From the NCBI RefSeq assembly GCF_024753285.1, contig NZ_JANUGW010000020.1, positions 1-64,000 of the forward strand: DNA of 64,000 nt, given 5' to 3'. This document shows positions 52,822 to 61,874 of this stretch, piece after piece. Within the stretch, counting starts at the first letter, position 1. Every line of letters starts with the position of its first letter. The position numbers and the translations under genes are program-made. The notes under the pieces are model-generated. The model was not told where the DNA came from and ran no database searches. It saw only the letters and a program-made list of their open reading frames with translations. The stretch comes from Massilia pinisoli. Lineage in GTDB: Bacteria; Pseudomonadota; Gammaproteobacteria; Burkholderiales; Burkholderiaceae_D.

Positions 52822-53391
52822 ATGGCTGCATCCGTACTATTCATGTCGATGTCGCTCGACGGCTATATTGCTGGTCCGAACGACGAAGTCGGCAATCCCG
52901 GCGGCGATGCCATCGACCGGCTGCACGACTGGTATGGGGACTTCTCCCGGCCGCCCGGGGCCGTCGGAGAATTGTGGGACGAGTGGAACACGCCCGGCTC
53001 GATATTGGCCGGTCGGCGGACCGTGGAGCAAATCGACCACTGGGGCGGTGACAATCACGGTGTCCCGATCTTCGTACCGAGCCACCGGCCGCCTGGCCCA
53101 TCCGTCGCGAACTATCCGTCAGTGACGTATGTGCGCGACGGCATCGAGAACGCGATGGCGCAGGCGAAGGCCGCCGCCGGCAACCTGAACGTGCTGGTGC
53201 TGGGGGCGTACACGGCTCAACGGGCACTCGAGGCCGGTGTGCTGGATGAGTTGCAGATCCATCAGATCCCGGTGCTGTTCGGTGGCGGACGTCGGCTGTT
53301 CGAGGTGTTGCCTGCGCGGATCGAGCTGGAGATCGTTCGGGTGATCGACACACCGGATGCCACGCACATCCGCTATCGCGTTCGACGCTGA
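52822..53391 (+). CDS. Dihydrofolate reductase family protein (RibD C-terminal-like)
   Basis: A 189-residue protein with the RibD C-terminal/DHFR-like fold: MSLDGYIAGPNDEVGNPGGD near the start, ILAGRRTVEQ for the nucleotide site, LVLGAYTAQRALEAGVLDEL and PVLFGGGRRLFE. These proteins are NADPH-dependent reductases, mostly uncharacterised; many are not true folate enzymes. AGGAG precedes the ATG. Confidence 0.9.
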   Translation: MAASVLFMSMSLDGYIAGPNDEVGNPGGDAIDRLHDWYGDFSRPPGAVGELWDEWNTPGSILAGRRTVEQIDHWGGDNHGVPIFVPSHRPPGPSVANYPSVTYVRDGIENAMAQAKAAAGNLNVLVLGAYTAQRALEAGVLDELQIHQIPVLFGGGRRLFEVLPARIELEIVRVIDTPDATHIRYRVRR

Positions 53392-53414
53392 GCGGGTCGA
53401 CAGCCTGCGGCCGA

Positions 53415-53861
53415 TCACGTCCTGGCGGCTGACCGATCGCGTGCGCCCGGCGACGCCGGTGCCGGGTCCGCCCCGCCGCCCGCCTGCTCCATCAGTGAGA
53501 GCAGCAACTGGTGGTAGCTGCGCGGCGACTCCTTCTTCAACCGCGTGAGCGCGTCCGTCGCGTCGGCGAGGGCGCTCGACGCATGAATGGCCTTCAGCGC
53601 TTCGACCTGCCGGACGGTCTCGCGCATGCGGCCGACCGTGGCCGCGTCAGGCGTCCTCTCCTCGGCCAGTGCCAGCACGACGTCGTTGAGCCAGCCGATC
53701 TGCCGGCCATAGCTGGCCACGCTTTCGACGACCTGTTTCTCGATCGTGGCATTGCCCGCGAAATTGTAGGTGACGGCCGGCGAGAACCAGTGATCCAGCA
53801 AGTCCTGGGTGACGGGGCCGGACCACGGCAGCGGGAAGAACGAGAACGGATTGTTCGGCAT
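53415..53861 (-). CDS. Conserved-looking hypothetical protein
   Basis: A 148-residue protein that begins MPNNPFSFFPLPWSGPVTQD and continues with long amphipathic helices (IEKQVVESVASYGRQIGWLNDVVLAL, VRQVEALKAIHASSALADATDAL) and a disordered Ala/Pro tail. The helix pattern is reminiscent of phasins or polyester-granule proteins, but I cannot claim it. It is convergent with the DHFR-family gene. Confidence 0.6.
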   Translation of the reverse strand: MPNNPFSFFPLPWSGPVTQDLLDHWFSPAVTYNFAGNATIEKQVVESVASYGRQIGWLNDVVLALAEERTPDAATVGRMRETVRQVEALKAIHASSALADATDALTRLKKESPRSYHQLLLSLMEQAGGGADPAPASPGARDRSAART

Positions 53862-53949
53862 GATCGGCCTCGGCAGTGAGCGGGCTGCAGGAACTTCGTA
53901 CTCTAGCTTTGATAAAAATCAAAGGACACTAGCAGTTCAGGGAGTCGCA

Positions 53950-54804
53950 TCATGCGAGTCGCATCGCGATGGCGCCGCAGGCGATCATCACGACGGCTGC
54001 GATGCGCGTGGGCCCGATCCGTTCGCGCAGCACGAAAGCGGCAATGGCCGTCGCGAACAGTATCGACGTCTCGCGCAGCGCGGCGACGGCCGCGACCGGA
54101 GCTAGCGTCATCGCCCACAACGCGATGCCGTACGAACCGGCCGACGCCAGCCCGCCGAGCGGCGCCACGAGCGGGTGCGCGCGCGCGAATGCGGCCAGCG
54201 CCCGCACGCGGCCGCGCACGGTGCACGCGCAGACGGCGAGCCCGGTCAGCAGGAAGATCCACAACGTGTAGGCGGCCGGGGCGCCGGACCGGCGCACGCC
54301 CTGGCCGTCGATCAGCGTGTAGGCCGCGATGACGCCCGCCGTCAGCAGCGCGAAGCCGGTCGTGCGGCGCGCGCCGGCGCCGGGTGTCGCGAGCCACTGC
54401 CCGAGCATGCCGCCGCAGATCAGCAGCATGCCGGTCCACTGGCCGGGGCTCAGCCGGTCGCCCGTCAACGGACCGCTCGCCAGCGCGACGATGAGGGGCG
54501 CGCAGCCGCGCATCAGCGGATAGGCGTGGCTGATCTCCCCATCACGGTACGTCGCGATGAGCAGCAGGTAATAGTTCGTCTGCACGACGCTCGATGCGGC
54601 GATATAGCCCCAGCTCGCGCGCGCGGGCGCGGGCAGGAAGGGCAGCAGCACGGCGGCCACGCAGGCCGAGCCGGCCACGACGAGGACGGCCGCGAGCAGC
54701 GGTTCGCCGCGCCGCTTGAGCAGGGCGTTCCAGCTCGCGTGCAGCAGCGCGGCGCCCAGCACCGCGAGCAGCACGGGCGGGGTGATGGCGCTGCCGGGTG
54801 TCAC
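53950..54804 (-). CDS. EamA/DMT family transporter
   Basis: A 284-residue membrane protein with ten predicted helices in two EamA repeats, ending ...ETSILFATAIAAFVLRERIGPTRIAAVVMIACGA. It probably exports a small metabolite. The GTG start at 54804 overlaps the stop of the MFS gene by four bases (GTGA), so the two transporters are translationally coupled. Confidence 0.88.
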   Translation of the reverse strand: MTPGSAITPPVLLAVLGAALLHASWNALLKRRGEPLLAAVLVVAGSACVAAVLLPFLPAPARASWGYIAASSVVQTNYYLLLIATYRDGEISHAYPLMRGCAPLIVALASGPLTGDRLSPGQWTGMLLICGGMLGQWLATPGAGARRTTGFALLTAGVIAAYTLIDGQGVRRSGAPAAYTLWIFLLTGLAVCACTVRGRVRALAAFARAHPLVAPLGGLASAGSYGIALWAMTLAPVAAVAALRETSILFATAIAAFVLRERIGPTRIAAVVMIACGAIAMRLA

Positions 54805-56060
54805 GCCTGTTCGGCGGCCGGCGCCGTCTCCGGGATGCCGTGGCTGCGGAAATAGCGGTGGGCGACGAAGAGGGCGGTGGCTTGCATCGCGGCGCACACG
54901 AAGAACGGCCCGCCCACGCGCCAGTCCAGCGGGGGCAAATGGCTGGTGGCGCGCAACAGCTCCCCGCCGATCATGGGCATGATGACGAAGCCGATGCTGC
55001 TGGCCGATTGCAGCGAGCCCATCAGCTCGCCCTGTTCGCGGCTGGACGACGATTTCGAGAGGATGCCCTGCAGCGCCGGCCCGGCCGCGAACGACAGCAG
55101 GTTGCACAGGATGAACACGTACATCATCCAGCCGTGCGTCGCGAGCGCGTACAGGAAATAGGTCACGGCGCCCGAGGCGATGCCGATCAGCGACAGCCGC
55201 ACTTCGCCGAAGCGCTTGATCAGCCGCGGGAGCAGCCCGGCCTGCACGACGATCGAGCACACGCCCACGCAGAACAGGGCGATGCCGTTGTCACGCGGCG
55301 TCCAGTCGAAGCGGAACGTCGTGAACAGCACCCACGTCGTCTGCAGCATCATCTGTGCGAACGACACGAGCATGTAGACGACGATGAGGCCGCGGATGTC
55401 GCCCCGCCGCGCCAGGCGCAGCAGCGCGCCGAACGGGTTGACGCGGTTCCACTTGAACGGCGTGCGGCGCTCGCGGGGCAGCGATTCCGGCACGGCGACG
55501 TAGCCGTACACGAAATTCGCCGCGGACAGCGTGCCCGCCACGTAGAACGGCAGGTGCAGGCCCACATTGCCCAGCAGGCCGCCGAGGACGGGGCCGCACA
55601 CGAAGCCGAAGCCGAACGCGGCGCCGATCTTGCCGAAGCTTTTCGCGCGGTTCTCCGGCGTCGACACGTCGGATGCATACGCCGCCGCCACCGACATGCT
55701 GGCCGACGACGCCCCGCCGACCACACGCCCGATGAACAGGCAGGCGAGGTTCGGGGCCCACGCCGTCGCGAGGAAGTTGATGCACATGCCGCCCATCGAA
55801 TACAGCAGCACGGGACGGCGCCCGATGCGGTCGGAGATCGCGCCGACCATCGGCATGAACAGGAATTGCATCAGGCCGAACGTGGCGCTCAGCAGGCTGT
55901 ACCAGTGCGCTTGTTGTCCGGGGTCGGTGACGAATTCCCCCACGAGGCCCGGCAGCACGGGCACGATCAGGCCGATGCCGAGCATGTCGACGAAGACGCT
56001 GATGAGGACGAAATTCAGATTGCCGGCTCGGGGTTTGGCAAGCGTGGCACTCGTGGTCAT
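54801..56060 (-). CDS. MFS transporter, TetA-like
   Basis: A 419-residue, 12-helix major facilitator of the tetracycline-efflux (TCR/Tet) type. Motif A between helices 2 and 3 is GAISDRIGRRPVLL, and the N-terminus VFVDMLGIGLIVPVLPGL is typical. It likely exports a drug or metabolite by proton antiport; tetracycline resistance cannot be assumed. It is coupled to the downstream EamA gene. A perfect 10-bp palindrome (GCACTAGTGC, 56097-56106) lies in its upstream region. Confidence 0.88.
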   Translation of the reverse strand: MTTSATLAKPRAGNLNFVLISVFVDMLGIGLIVPVLPGLVGEFVTDPGQQAHWYSLLSATFGLMQFLFMPMVGAISDRIGRRPVLLYSMGGMCINFLATAWAPNLACLFIGRVVGGASSASMSVAAAYASDVSTPENRAKSFGKIGAAFGFGFVCGPVLGGLLGNVGLHLPFYVAGTLSAANFVYGYVAVPESLPRERRTPFKWNRVNPFGALLRLARRGDIRGLIVVYMLVSFAQMMLQTTWVLFTTFRFDWTPRDNGIALFCVGVCSIVVQAGLLPRLIKRFGEVRLSLIGIASGAVTYFLYALATHGWMMYVFILCNLLSFAAGPALQGILSKSSSSREQGELMGSLQSASSIGFVIMPMIGGELLRATSHLPPLDWRVGGPFFVCAAMQATALFVAHRYFRSHGIPETAPAAEQA

Positions 56061-56132
56061 GGGTTTCCCGTGAAGAGGCGGAAAACTTCTATGGTAGCAC
56101 TAGTGCCGTGGTGACAACAGTGACGCCAGCCT

Positions 56133-56813
56133 TCAGTCCGTCCCGGTCCACTCGGCGGCAAACGCGGCGCGAAAATCCGTCAGCGTGGCGAGCCGCTGCT
56201 CCGCCAGCGCGCGGCCGGCGTCCGTCTGCATCATGCCGGGCAGGCGCGCCAGCTTGGCGTCGATGTGGTCGAGCGCATACGTCTTGTCGTCCAGCGGGCG
56301 CGCGCGCGCGAGCGGGTCGAGGCCGTGGGCGAGGGCGCTGCCCATGCGGCCCGCGATGTAGAACATGCGGGCGAGGCCCACGGCGCCGAGGCCGTCGAGA
56401 CGGTCGGCGTCCTGGACGATGCGCGCTTCCACCGTGGTCGCGGGCACGGCGGCGGAAAAGCTGTGCGCCTCGATCGCGTGCGCAACGCCGGCCAGCTTGT
56501 CCGTGGGGAAGTCGAGCGCGGCAAGGCGTTCGCGCGCCAGTTCGGCGGACAGGCGCGACGCGCTGCTGCGGCGCGCGTCGTCCTTCGGCACGTTGACGAG
56601 GTCGTGCAGATAGCACGCGGCCAGCACGACGAGCGGGTCCGCTTGCGGGTAATCCACGAGCAGGGCCTGGGCGTTGCGCCACACGCGGTCGAAGTGGTTC
56701 AGGTCGTGGGCGCCGTCGGGGCCTTGTTCGGCGAGCGCGGCGGCGGCGAGTTGGGCGAGGCGCGGGCGCCAGGCGTCGAGTTCAGGAGGCAGGGATCGTG
56801 TCGTTGCTTGCAT
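56133..56813 (-). CDS. HD domain phosphohydrolase
   Basis: A 226-residue HD-superfamily hydrolase. The metal ligands are H in DLNHFDRVW, HD in YLHDLVNVPKDDAR and D in VQDADRLD. These enzymes remove phosphate from nucleotides or similar; the exact substrate is open. ATG 56813 lies inside the last 32 bases of the RNase HI gene, so the two are transcribed together. Confidence 0.88.
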   Translation of the reverse strand: MQATTRSLPPELDAWRPRLAQLAAAALAEQGPDGAHDLNHFDRVWRNAQALLVDYPQADPLVVLAACYLHDLVNVPKDDARRSSASRLSAELARERLAALDFPTDKLAGVAHAIEAHSFSAAVPATTVEARIVQDADRLDGLGAVGLARMFYIAGRMGSALAHGLDPLARARPLDDKTYALDHIDAKLARLPGMMQTDAGRALAEQRLATLTDFRAAFAAEWTGTD

Positions 56814-57483
56814 CGGTGTGGTCGAGAGGGAGGGCGCCGAGCGCGCGTTGCGACAGCGCATCGGCGTCAAGATTCTTGTGACGCGGCACCCAGCGCAGGC
56901 GCACGTCGGGCAGGAGCGCGAGCAGCGCCAGGACGCGGGCGCGGTACGGAGCGAGCGCCGGTGCGGCGTGCAGGTCGGGGCCGTTGACGTCGTCGATGAC
57001 GACGCGACTGTCGCCGTACAGCGTGAGGTCGTGCGCGCCATGGGTGACGGCCGCTTCCAGCACGGCGATCAGCGCGCGGTACTCCGCCTCGCTGCTGTTG
57101 CCGTGGCCGGCCGGCTGTGCGATTTCGACCCGTACGCCGTCCGGTCCGCTGAGCAGGGCGCCGATGCCGCAGCGGCCCGGGTTCGGCCGCGCCGAGCCGT
57201 CGAACCAGCCGCGCCAGGCGCTGGGCCGGCCGTCGTGGCGGGCGGCACGGCGCGCGTTCGCCGCCGCTTGCTCGGCGGCTCTGGCCAGGTCGCGCGCCGC
57301 TTGCGCGGCCAGTTGGCTGGAGCGGGCCGCGACGAGAGCATCGAGGCCTTGCGTGCCGGCTGCCAGCGCGAGGGTGCGGCGCAGCGCGTCTTCGGCGGAC
57401 AGTCCTTCGTTGCGCACGAGGCGGCGGCTGGCGGCGCGCTCGGCCTTGTAGGCGATGCGGTCCAGGTCGGGGAAGTCGTTCAT
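56782..57483 (-). CDS. RNase HI-like protein with N-terminal helical extension
   Basis: A 233-residue protein. The last 135 residues are an RNase H fold with catalytic D in WFDGSARPNPGRCGIGALL, E in SSEAEYRALIAVLEA, D in LYGDSRVVIDD and H/D in VPRHKNLDADALS. The first 95 residues are charged helices. It would cut RNA in RNA/DNA hybrids. It overlaps the HD gene by 32 bases and starts at ATG 57483. Confidence 0.88.
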   Translation of the reverse strand: MNDFPDLDRIAYKAERAASRRLVRNEGLSAEDALRRTLALAAGTQGLDALVAARSSQLAAQAARDLARAAEQAAANARRAARHDGRPSAWRGWFDGSARPNPGRCGIGALLSGPDGVRVEIAQPAGHGNSSEAEYRALIAVLEAAVTHGAHDLTLYGDSRVVIDDVNGPDLHAAPALAPYRARVLALLALLPDVRLRWVPRHKNLDADALSQRALGALPLDHTDASNDTIPAS

Positions 57484-57525
57484 GCCGTCAGGATACCCGC
57501 TTTTGGCTGGCGCTGTAGCCGCAAA

Positions 57526-57552
57526 GAAAAACAGCGCCGGGTGCGGCGCTGT
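57526..57552 (-). terminator. Terminator behind the WxPGHW/DRD-repeat protein gene
   Basis: ACAGCGCC/GGCGCTGT stem with a 6-base loop. On the minus strand it is followed by UUUUUCUUU, an ideal intrinsic terminator 11 bases past the stop at 57563. Confidence 0.9.
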
Positions 57553-57562
57553 CGTTGTGCGG

Positions 57563-58117
57563 TTAGCGGCGGTACGGATTGTCCGGCCGGCGATCCCACC
57601 GGTTCGGCACACCGTCGCCGTCGCGGTCGCGGTCGTAGCGGTTCGGGATGCCGTCGCGATCCTCGTCCCAGCGGCGATGGCCGTGTTCGTAGCGGTCGGG
57701 GATGCCGTCGCGGTCGCGGTCGCGGTAGTACGGACGTTCGCCATACCCGCCGCGCTCGTACTGGCGCTCGCGATACCCGTCGCGCTCGTATTGGCGCTCA
57801 TAGCGCGCCGGACCGTACGGCGTCCAGGCGGCGGGCTGCAGATACCAGCCGCCGTTGCCCTGGTACCAGGCAGGGGCGCGGTAGACGAACCCCGGGCGCT
57901 CGGCCATCCAGTAGCCGGGTGCCCACACGTGGCGATAACCATCCCATTCCCAGTGGCCGGGCGCCCACACATAGCCGTAGCGTGGCGACGGGACACGTTC
58001 GTACAGGGGAGCAGGCGGCGCGGTCCTGATGACCACGCTGACATTGCTGTAAGCCATGGAAGGCAGGGGTGCGGCGGCGCCGAGGGCGATCAAAGCGGCA
58101 AGGGCGAGGTGTTTCAT
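57563..58117 (-). CDS. Exported protein with WxPGHW repeats and DRD calcium-type repeats
   Basis: A 184-residue exported protein (signal peptide to about residue 23). The first half holds YXWxxGxW-type repeats (YVWAPGHWEW, HVWAPGYWM), as in BcpO-related envelope proteins. The C-terminal 60 residues carry three repeats of DRDxDGIPDRYE-type (DRDRDGIPDRYE, DEDRDGIPNRYD, DRDGDGVPNRWD), which look like calcium-binding loops. Function unknown; envelope or extracellular location is likely. Confidence 0.8.
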   Translation of the reverse strand: MKHLALAALIALGAAAPLPSMAYSNVSVVIRTAPPAPLYERVPSPRYGYVWAPGHWEWDGYRHVWAPGYWMAERPGFVYRAPAWYQGNGGWYLQPAAWTPYGPARYERQYERDGYRERQYERGGYGERPYYRDRDRDGIPDRYEHGHRRWDEDRDGIPNRYDRDRDGDGVPNRWDRRPDNPYRR

Positions 58118-58279
58118 GTCGGTCTCCAAAATCCGGACTGCGGATGGGACCAATATAGCGCGGGCCGTTCGTGGATTCAGCAGTTGAAGCAGACTCTTAC
58201 ATGTGAAACAAATTACGTCGAGAAATGACTCGGAAGTCGACGCTTGGACGGCAGCACGCGTGCAGCCGTCCGCGGCGCA

Positions 58280-58498
58280 TCATGCGCGGCTCCGCACGCG
58301 CTCCAGCGCCAGCATCTGCTGTTTCTCGGCCGGCGTCAGGCGCTTCGCGGTGACGTGCACGACGGGGATGCCGGCCGTCGTGGCGAGGGCTTGCGTCGTG
58401 GCCTGCGCGGGCTGCATGCGGTCGACGGCGACGCTCGAGACGGCGGCCAGGCTCAGTGCGACCAGGAAGGCGGCTTCCATGTGTTTGATGACGTTCAT
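58280..58498 (-). CDS. Small exported protein
   Basis: A 72-residue protein. The N-terminus is a signal or membrane anchor (MEAAFLVALSLAAVSSVAV), the rest short and charged, ending KRLTPAEKQQMLALERVRSRA. GAGGAGAA precedes ATG 58498. No family recognised. Confidence 0.6.
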   Translation of the reverse strand: MNVIKHMEAAFLVALSLAAVSSVAVDRMQPAQATTQALATTAGIPVVHVTAKRLTPAEKQQMLALERVRSRA

Positions 58499-58526
58499 GA
58501 TGTTCTCCTCGGGTTGGTGTCCTGAC

Positions 58527-58543
58527 CGCTTCACCGTGAAGCG
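58527..58543. promoter_or_regulatory. Perfect palindrome in the gap before the PBP gene
   Basis: CGCTTCAC-C-GTGAAGCG, 17 bases. It lies 29 bases upstream of the small exported protein gene and 160 bases before the PBP gene, in a divergent gap, so it may be an operator for either direction. Confidence 0.45.
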
Positions 58544-58702
58544 TTCGTCGATGTGTGTACTGTAGTCGCGGCCCGCGCACGTCTCCACCGGTGTGCGACG
58601 GACCGCGCAAAACGCGGGACGAAGCGCATAAAACCGCGACCGGCGCACGCTTTCCGCCGCCCCCCGCTAGGTGTGCGCGGACACCCACGCAAAGAGGACA
58701 GG

Positions 58703-61700
58703 ATGATCGGAGTGCTCGTCGAGGCCGTTGCGGCCAACCGGACGCGCCTGCGGCGCGCGCGCAACCTGCGGGCCGGCACGCGCACGCGGCCGTCCGCGCC
58801 CGCGCACGTGCGGGGGCTGGCGCCGCTGCGCTGGCTGACGGCCGGCTGCGTACTGCTGGCCGGCGCGGGCGCCGCGCTCATCGTCGTGCACGCGCGCTGG
58901 CTCGCTGCGGACGCCGACGTGCCGGCAGGCGACGGCGCCGTACGCCTGCAGGCCGTCGTGCCGGGCCTCGCGTTCACGGTGCCGGACTCGCCCGGCGCGA
59001 CCGTGGTCACGCAGGGTGGCGCGGCCGTGCTCGTGCTGTCGGGACTGCGCGCCGGCGTCGTGCATCACGTCGACTTGTGCGACCAGCTCGCCGACCGGGC
59101 GCGGCCGGATCGCCTGCTGCCGCTGCGCATCGGCTGGACGTTCGCCGACGTCGCGCGCCTTGATGGGCCGCGCAATGTGCTTCTGGCCGAGCAGGCGATG
59201 CCGCGCGTGCGCATCGACGGCCGCGTTGCGTCGGACCTTGGCGTGCGCTGGGAGGGCGAAGCGCGCTGGACGGCCGCAGGTACGTCGCAAGTGGCGCGCA
59301 ACGACGGCGCGGCCACGCTGCGCGGCGAGGGATGGCTGACGTGGCCCGGCGGTGCGTTGCGCCTCGTGCGCCGGCCGGCTGCTGCGTGTCCAGCCGTGGG
59401 TGAACTCGCCGTGCAGCTGTACCAGCCCGCGCCCGTATCGCGCGCGCTCGCCGTCGCGCTGCCGGCGCAAGGCCCGAGCGTCGAGGCGTTGTTGGCGCCG
59501 GGCGCCTACCGCGTGCCGGCCAACGGGGCGCCCGCGCTGGAGGACGAGCAGCTGTTCGATCAGTTGCAGGCACGGGGCCTCGTGCGCTTGGGCACGAACG
59601 GCCTGGCCGAGCTTGCCCCGCCGGATCTCGCCGCGTGGCGCGCGGCCGGCAAGACGCCGTGGGATGCCGTCGTGCTCGACGGCGATGCGCTGCGCCTGCT
59701 CGAGCGCCTGTACCGCCGCGCCGACGGCGATTTCGTGCGCGAGCAGGTGCGCATCTTCAATGCCGAGCGCCGGCTGCTCGCGTGGCGCGTCGGCACCGGC
59801 ACCGCGGGCACGTGGCACGCCGAGGCGCTGCTGGACGGCGGCACCGCGCCGGTGCCGCTGGCGGACGACATGCCGCCCGCCGGCGCCCGGCTGTTCGCCC
59901 ACCTGCCGCAGGGCTGGGCGCCGTGGCAGCGCATCGGTGCGTGGCCGGATGGCGGCGGCGCCGCGCGGCTGCACTTGCGCCTCGTGGCGCCGCTGCGGGA
60001 CGGGGCCACCGTCAAGCTCATGGTCGCGGGACGCGTGCAGCGCGTCAGCGGCGCGCAGCTCGTCCGCGCACCGCAGCCCGCCTGCGATGGCCGCGCGTGC
60101 CGCGCCGCCGACGAGGTGCAGATACTCGAGCTGCTGCCCGACCGCGCCGCGCCGGAGATCGTGCTGGACGCGGCGCCGCTGAGCACCGACGCGCTGGCGA
60201 CGCCGGGCGACGCGCGCTACCGTCACCTCGTCGTGCGCGACGGCCGGCTCGCGTGGCAGGCGTTGGGCCCGTCCACGGCGCGGCCGGCGGCGCCGCTGGG
60301 CGACGTCGTGCTGGCCGACCGTACCGGCATACCGCTGTGGCGCGACGGCGCCCCGACGGAGGCGGCGCGCGCGGCCGGTCTCGCCACGTTGCTGGGCGTG
60401 CGCGCGAACCAGGCCGGCAGCGTGGCCGCGATGCTGGGCAGGCTGCCCGGCGCCAGCCACGCGGCGCGGCTCACGCTGGACCTGGGCCTGCAGGCGACCG
60501 CACAGGCGGCGCTCGATTGCATCGCCATGCGCCGCGGCCGCTGGGACGGCACGGCGTGCAGCGGCGGCACGCCCGCGCCGGCGGGACGCCAGGCCGGCGT
60601 CGTGCTGCTGGACACGGAGACGGGCGCCATCCTCGCGGCAGCCGGCGCGGGCATGCCGGCCGTCGATGCGGCCAACTGGCGCGAGGCGCGCGACGCCGAC
60701 CGCATCGACCCGGCCGCGAGCCCCTTGCGCCTGCCGGCGCTGCAGCACGACGGCGGCGCGGAACGGGCGCCGGGGTCGACGTTCAAGATCGTCAGCGCCC
60801 TCGGCCTGGAACGGGCGGCGCAATCCGACCGCCAGCTGGATGCGTTGCTGGACGGCTTGCCGCTGGCGGCCATCAACGCGCAGGCGTCGGCGCGCGGCTT
60901 TGCATTCCGCACGGATGCGGCGACTTACCCCGTCGACGCGCGCGCCCGCATCACGAATTTCCGCGACCAGGGCCTGGACCGGCGCGCCCAGGATGGCCGC
61001 CTGGGCCTCGCGCAGGCACTGACGTACAGCCTGAACACGTGGTTCGCGTGGACCGGGGAGCTGTCCGACGAGAGCCTCCTCGGCCGTCCCGAGGGCGGCG
61101 TGCCGGACCTGCAGCCGCTGGAACCGGGCGCGCTCGACGCCGTGCGTCCGATCGTCGCGATGGCGCGCCGGCTCGGCTTCGGCACGGCGCTGCGCCTCGA
61201 CGGCGGCCTGCTGCCGGCGGATTATCCGTGGTCGACGTGGGACGCGCTGCAAGCCACGCCGGCCGGCATCGACCCCGTCCATACGCGCCACGAACTGCGC
61301 CAGATGGCGATCGGGCTGCGCATGCAGGCGACGCCGCTGCAGATGGCCCTCGTGGCGGGCGCCGTCGGCCAGGGGCGCGTGATCGTGCCGCATCTGCTGG
61401 CGGAACTGGACGGCAGGGCAGCCGCGCCTGCGGCCGGCCCGGTGCTGGGCGTGCGCCTGGACCGCATCCGCGCCGGCATGAAGGGCGTCGTCGATGTGGG
61501 CACGGCGTCCGCCGCGTTCCGCGCGCCGGCGCTCGCCGGCATCCGGCGGGGCCTGTCCGGCAAGACGGGGACGGCGCCGACCGGCGACGGGACTCGGGCC
61601 ACCGTCTGGTTCACGGGGTGGCTGGAGCCGCACAGCGTGCCGGGGCAGGACCACCGGCTGGCCGTCGCCGTCTTCGCCAGCCGCTCGGAGGCGACGGGCG

Positions 61701-61777
61701 GCGAGCATGCGGCACCCGTCGCTGCCGCCGTGCTGGAAGCGGTCGCCCGGCGCGGCGCCGCCAACGCGTCGAATTGA
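58703..61777 (+). CDS. Atypical penicillin-binding transpeptidase with long N-terminal domain
   Basis: A 1024-residue bitopic protein. One transmembrane helix (about 47-65) precedes about 550 residues of unrecognised, strand-rich periplasmic sequence; the transpeptidase domain is C-terminal with all three motifs: S692-xx-K695 (STFK), S776-x-N778 (SLN) and K954-T-G. It should be a beta-lactam-binding cell-wall crosslinking enzyme. The usual class B pedestal or class A glycosyltransferase domain is not recognised, and the protein is much longer than FtsI or PBP2 (about 600). Three genes of unknown function follow on the same strand. AGAGGACAGG precedes ATG 58703. Confidence 0.85.
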   Translation: MIGVLVEAVAANRTRLRRARNLRAGTRTRPSAPAHVRGLAPLRWLTAGCVLLAGAGAALIVVHARWLAADADVPAGDGAVRLQAVVPGLAFTVPDSPGATVVTQGGAAVLVLSGLRAGVVHHVDLCDQLADRARPDRLLPLRIGWTFADVARLDGPRNVLLAEQAMPRVRIDGRVASDLGVRWEGEARWTAAGTSQVARNDGAATLRGEGWLTWPGGALRLVRRPAAACPAVGELAVQLYQPAPVSRALAVALPAQGPSVEALLAPGAYRVPANGAPALEDEQLFDQLQARGLVRLGTNGLAELAPPDLAAWRAAGKTPWDAVVLDGDALRLLERLYRRADGDFVREQVRIFNAERRLLAWRVGTGTAGTWHAEALLDGGTAPVPLADDMPPAGARLFAHLPQGWAPWQRIGAWPDGGGAARLHLRLVAPLRDGATVKLMVAGRVQRVSGAQLVRAPQPACDGRACRAADEVQILELLPDRAAPEIVLDAAPLSTDALATPGDARYRHLVVRDGRLAWQALGPSTARPAAPLGDVVLADRTGIPLWRDGAPTEAARAAGLATLLGVRANQAGSVAAMLGRLPGASHAARLTLDLGLQATAQAALDCIAMRRGRWDGTACSGGTPAPAGRQAGVVLLDTETGAILAAAGAGMPAVDAANWREARDADRIDPAASPLRLPALQHDGGAERAPGSTFKIVSALGLERAAQSDRQLDALLDGLPLAAINAQASARGFAFRTDAATYPVDARARITNFRDQGLDRRAQDGRLGLAQALTYSLNTWFAWTGELSDESLLGRPEGGVPDLQPLEPGALDAVRPIVAMARRLGFGTALRLDGGLLPADYPWSTWDALQATPAGIDPVHTRHELRQMAIGLRMQATPLQMALVAGAVGQGRVIVPHLLAELDGRAAAPAAGPVLGVRLDRIRAGMKGVVDVGTASAAFRAPALAGIRRGLSGKTGTAPTGDGTRATVWFTGWLEPHSVPGQDHRLAVAVFASRSEATGGEHAAPVAAAVLEAVARRGAANASN

Positions 61778-61874
61778 GGGGTGTTTTCCGCTCAGCTGCG
61801 CGCCTCCGCGATGTGTTTCTATGGCATGATCTGTTACGGTCCTGTCATTGTGGACCAGCCATCGAAGAGGATTT

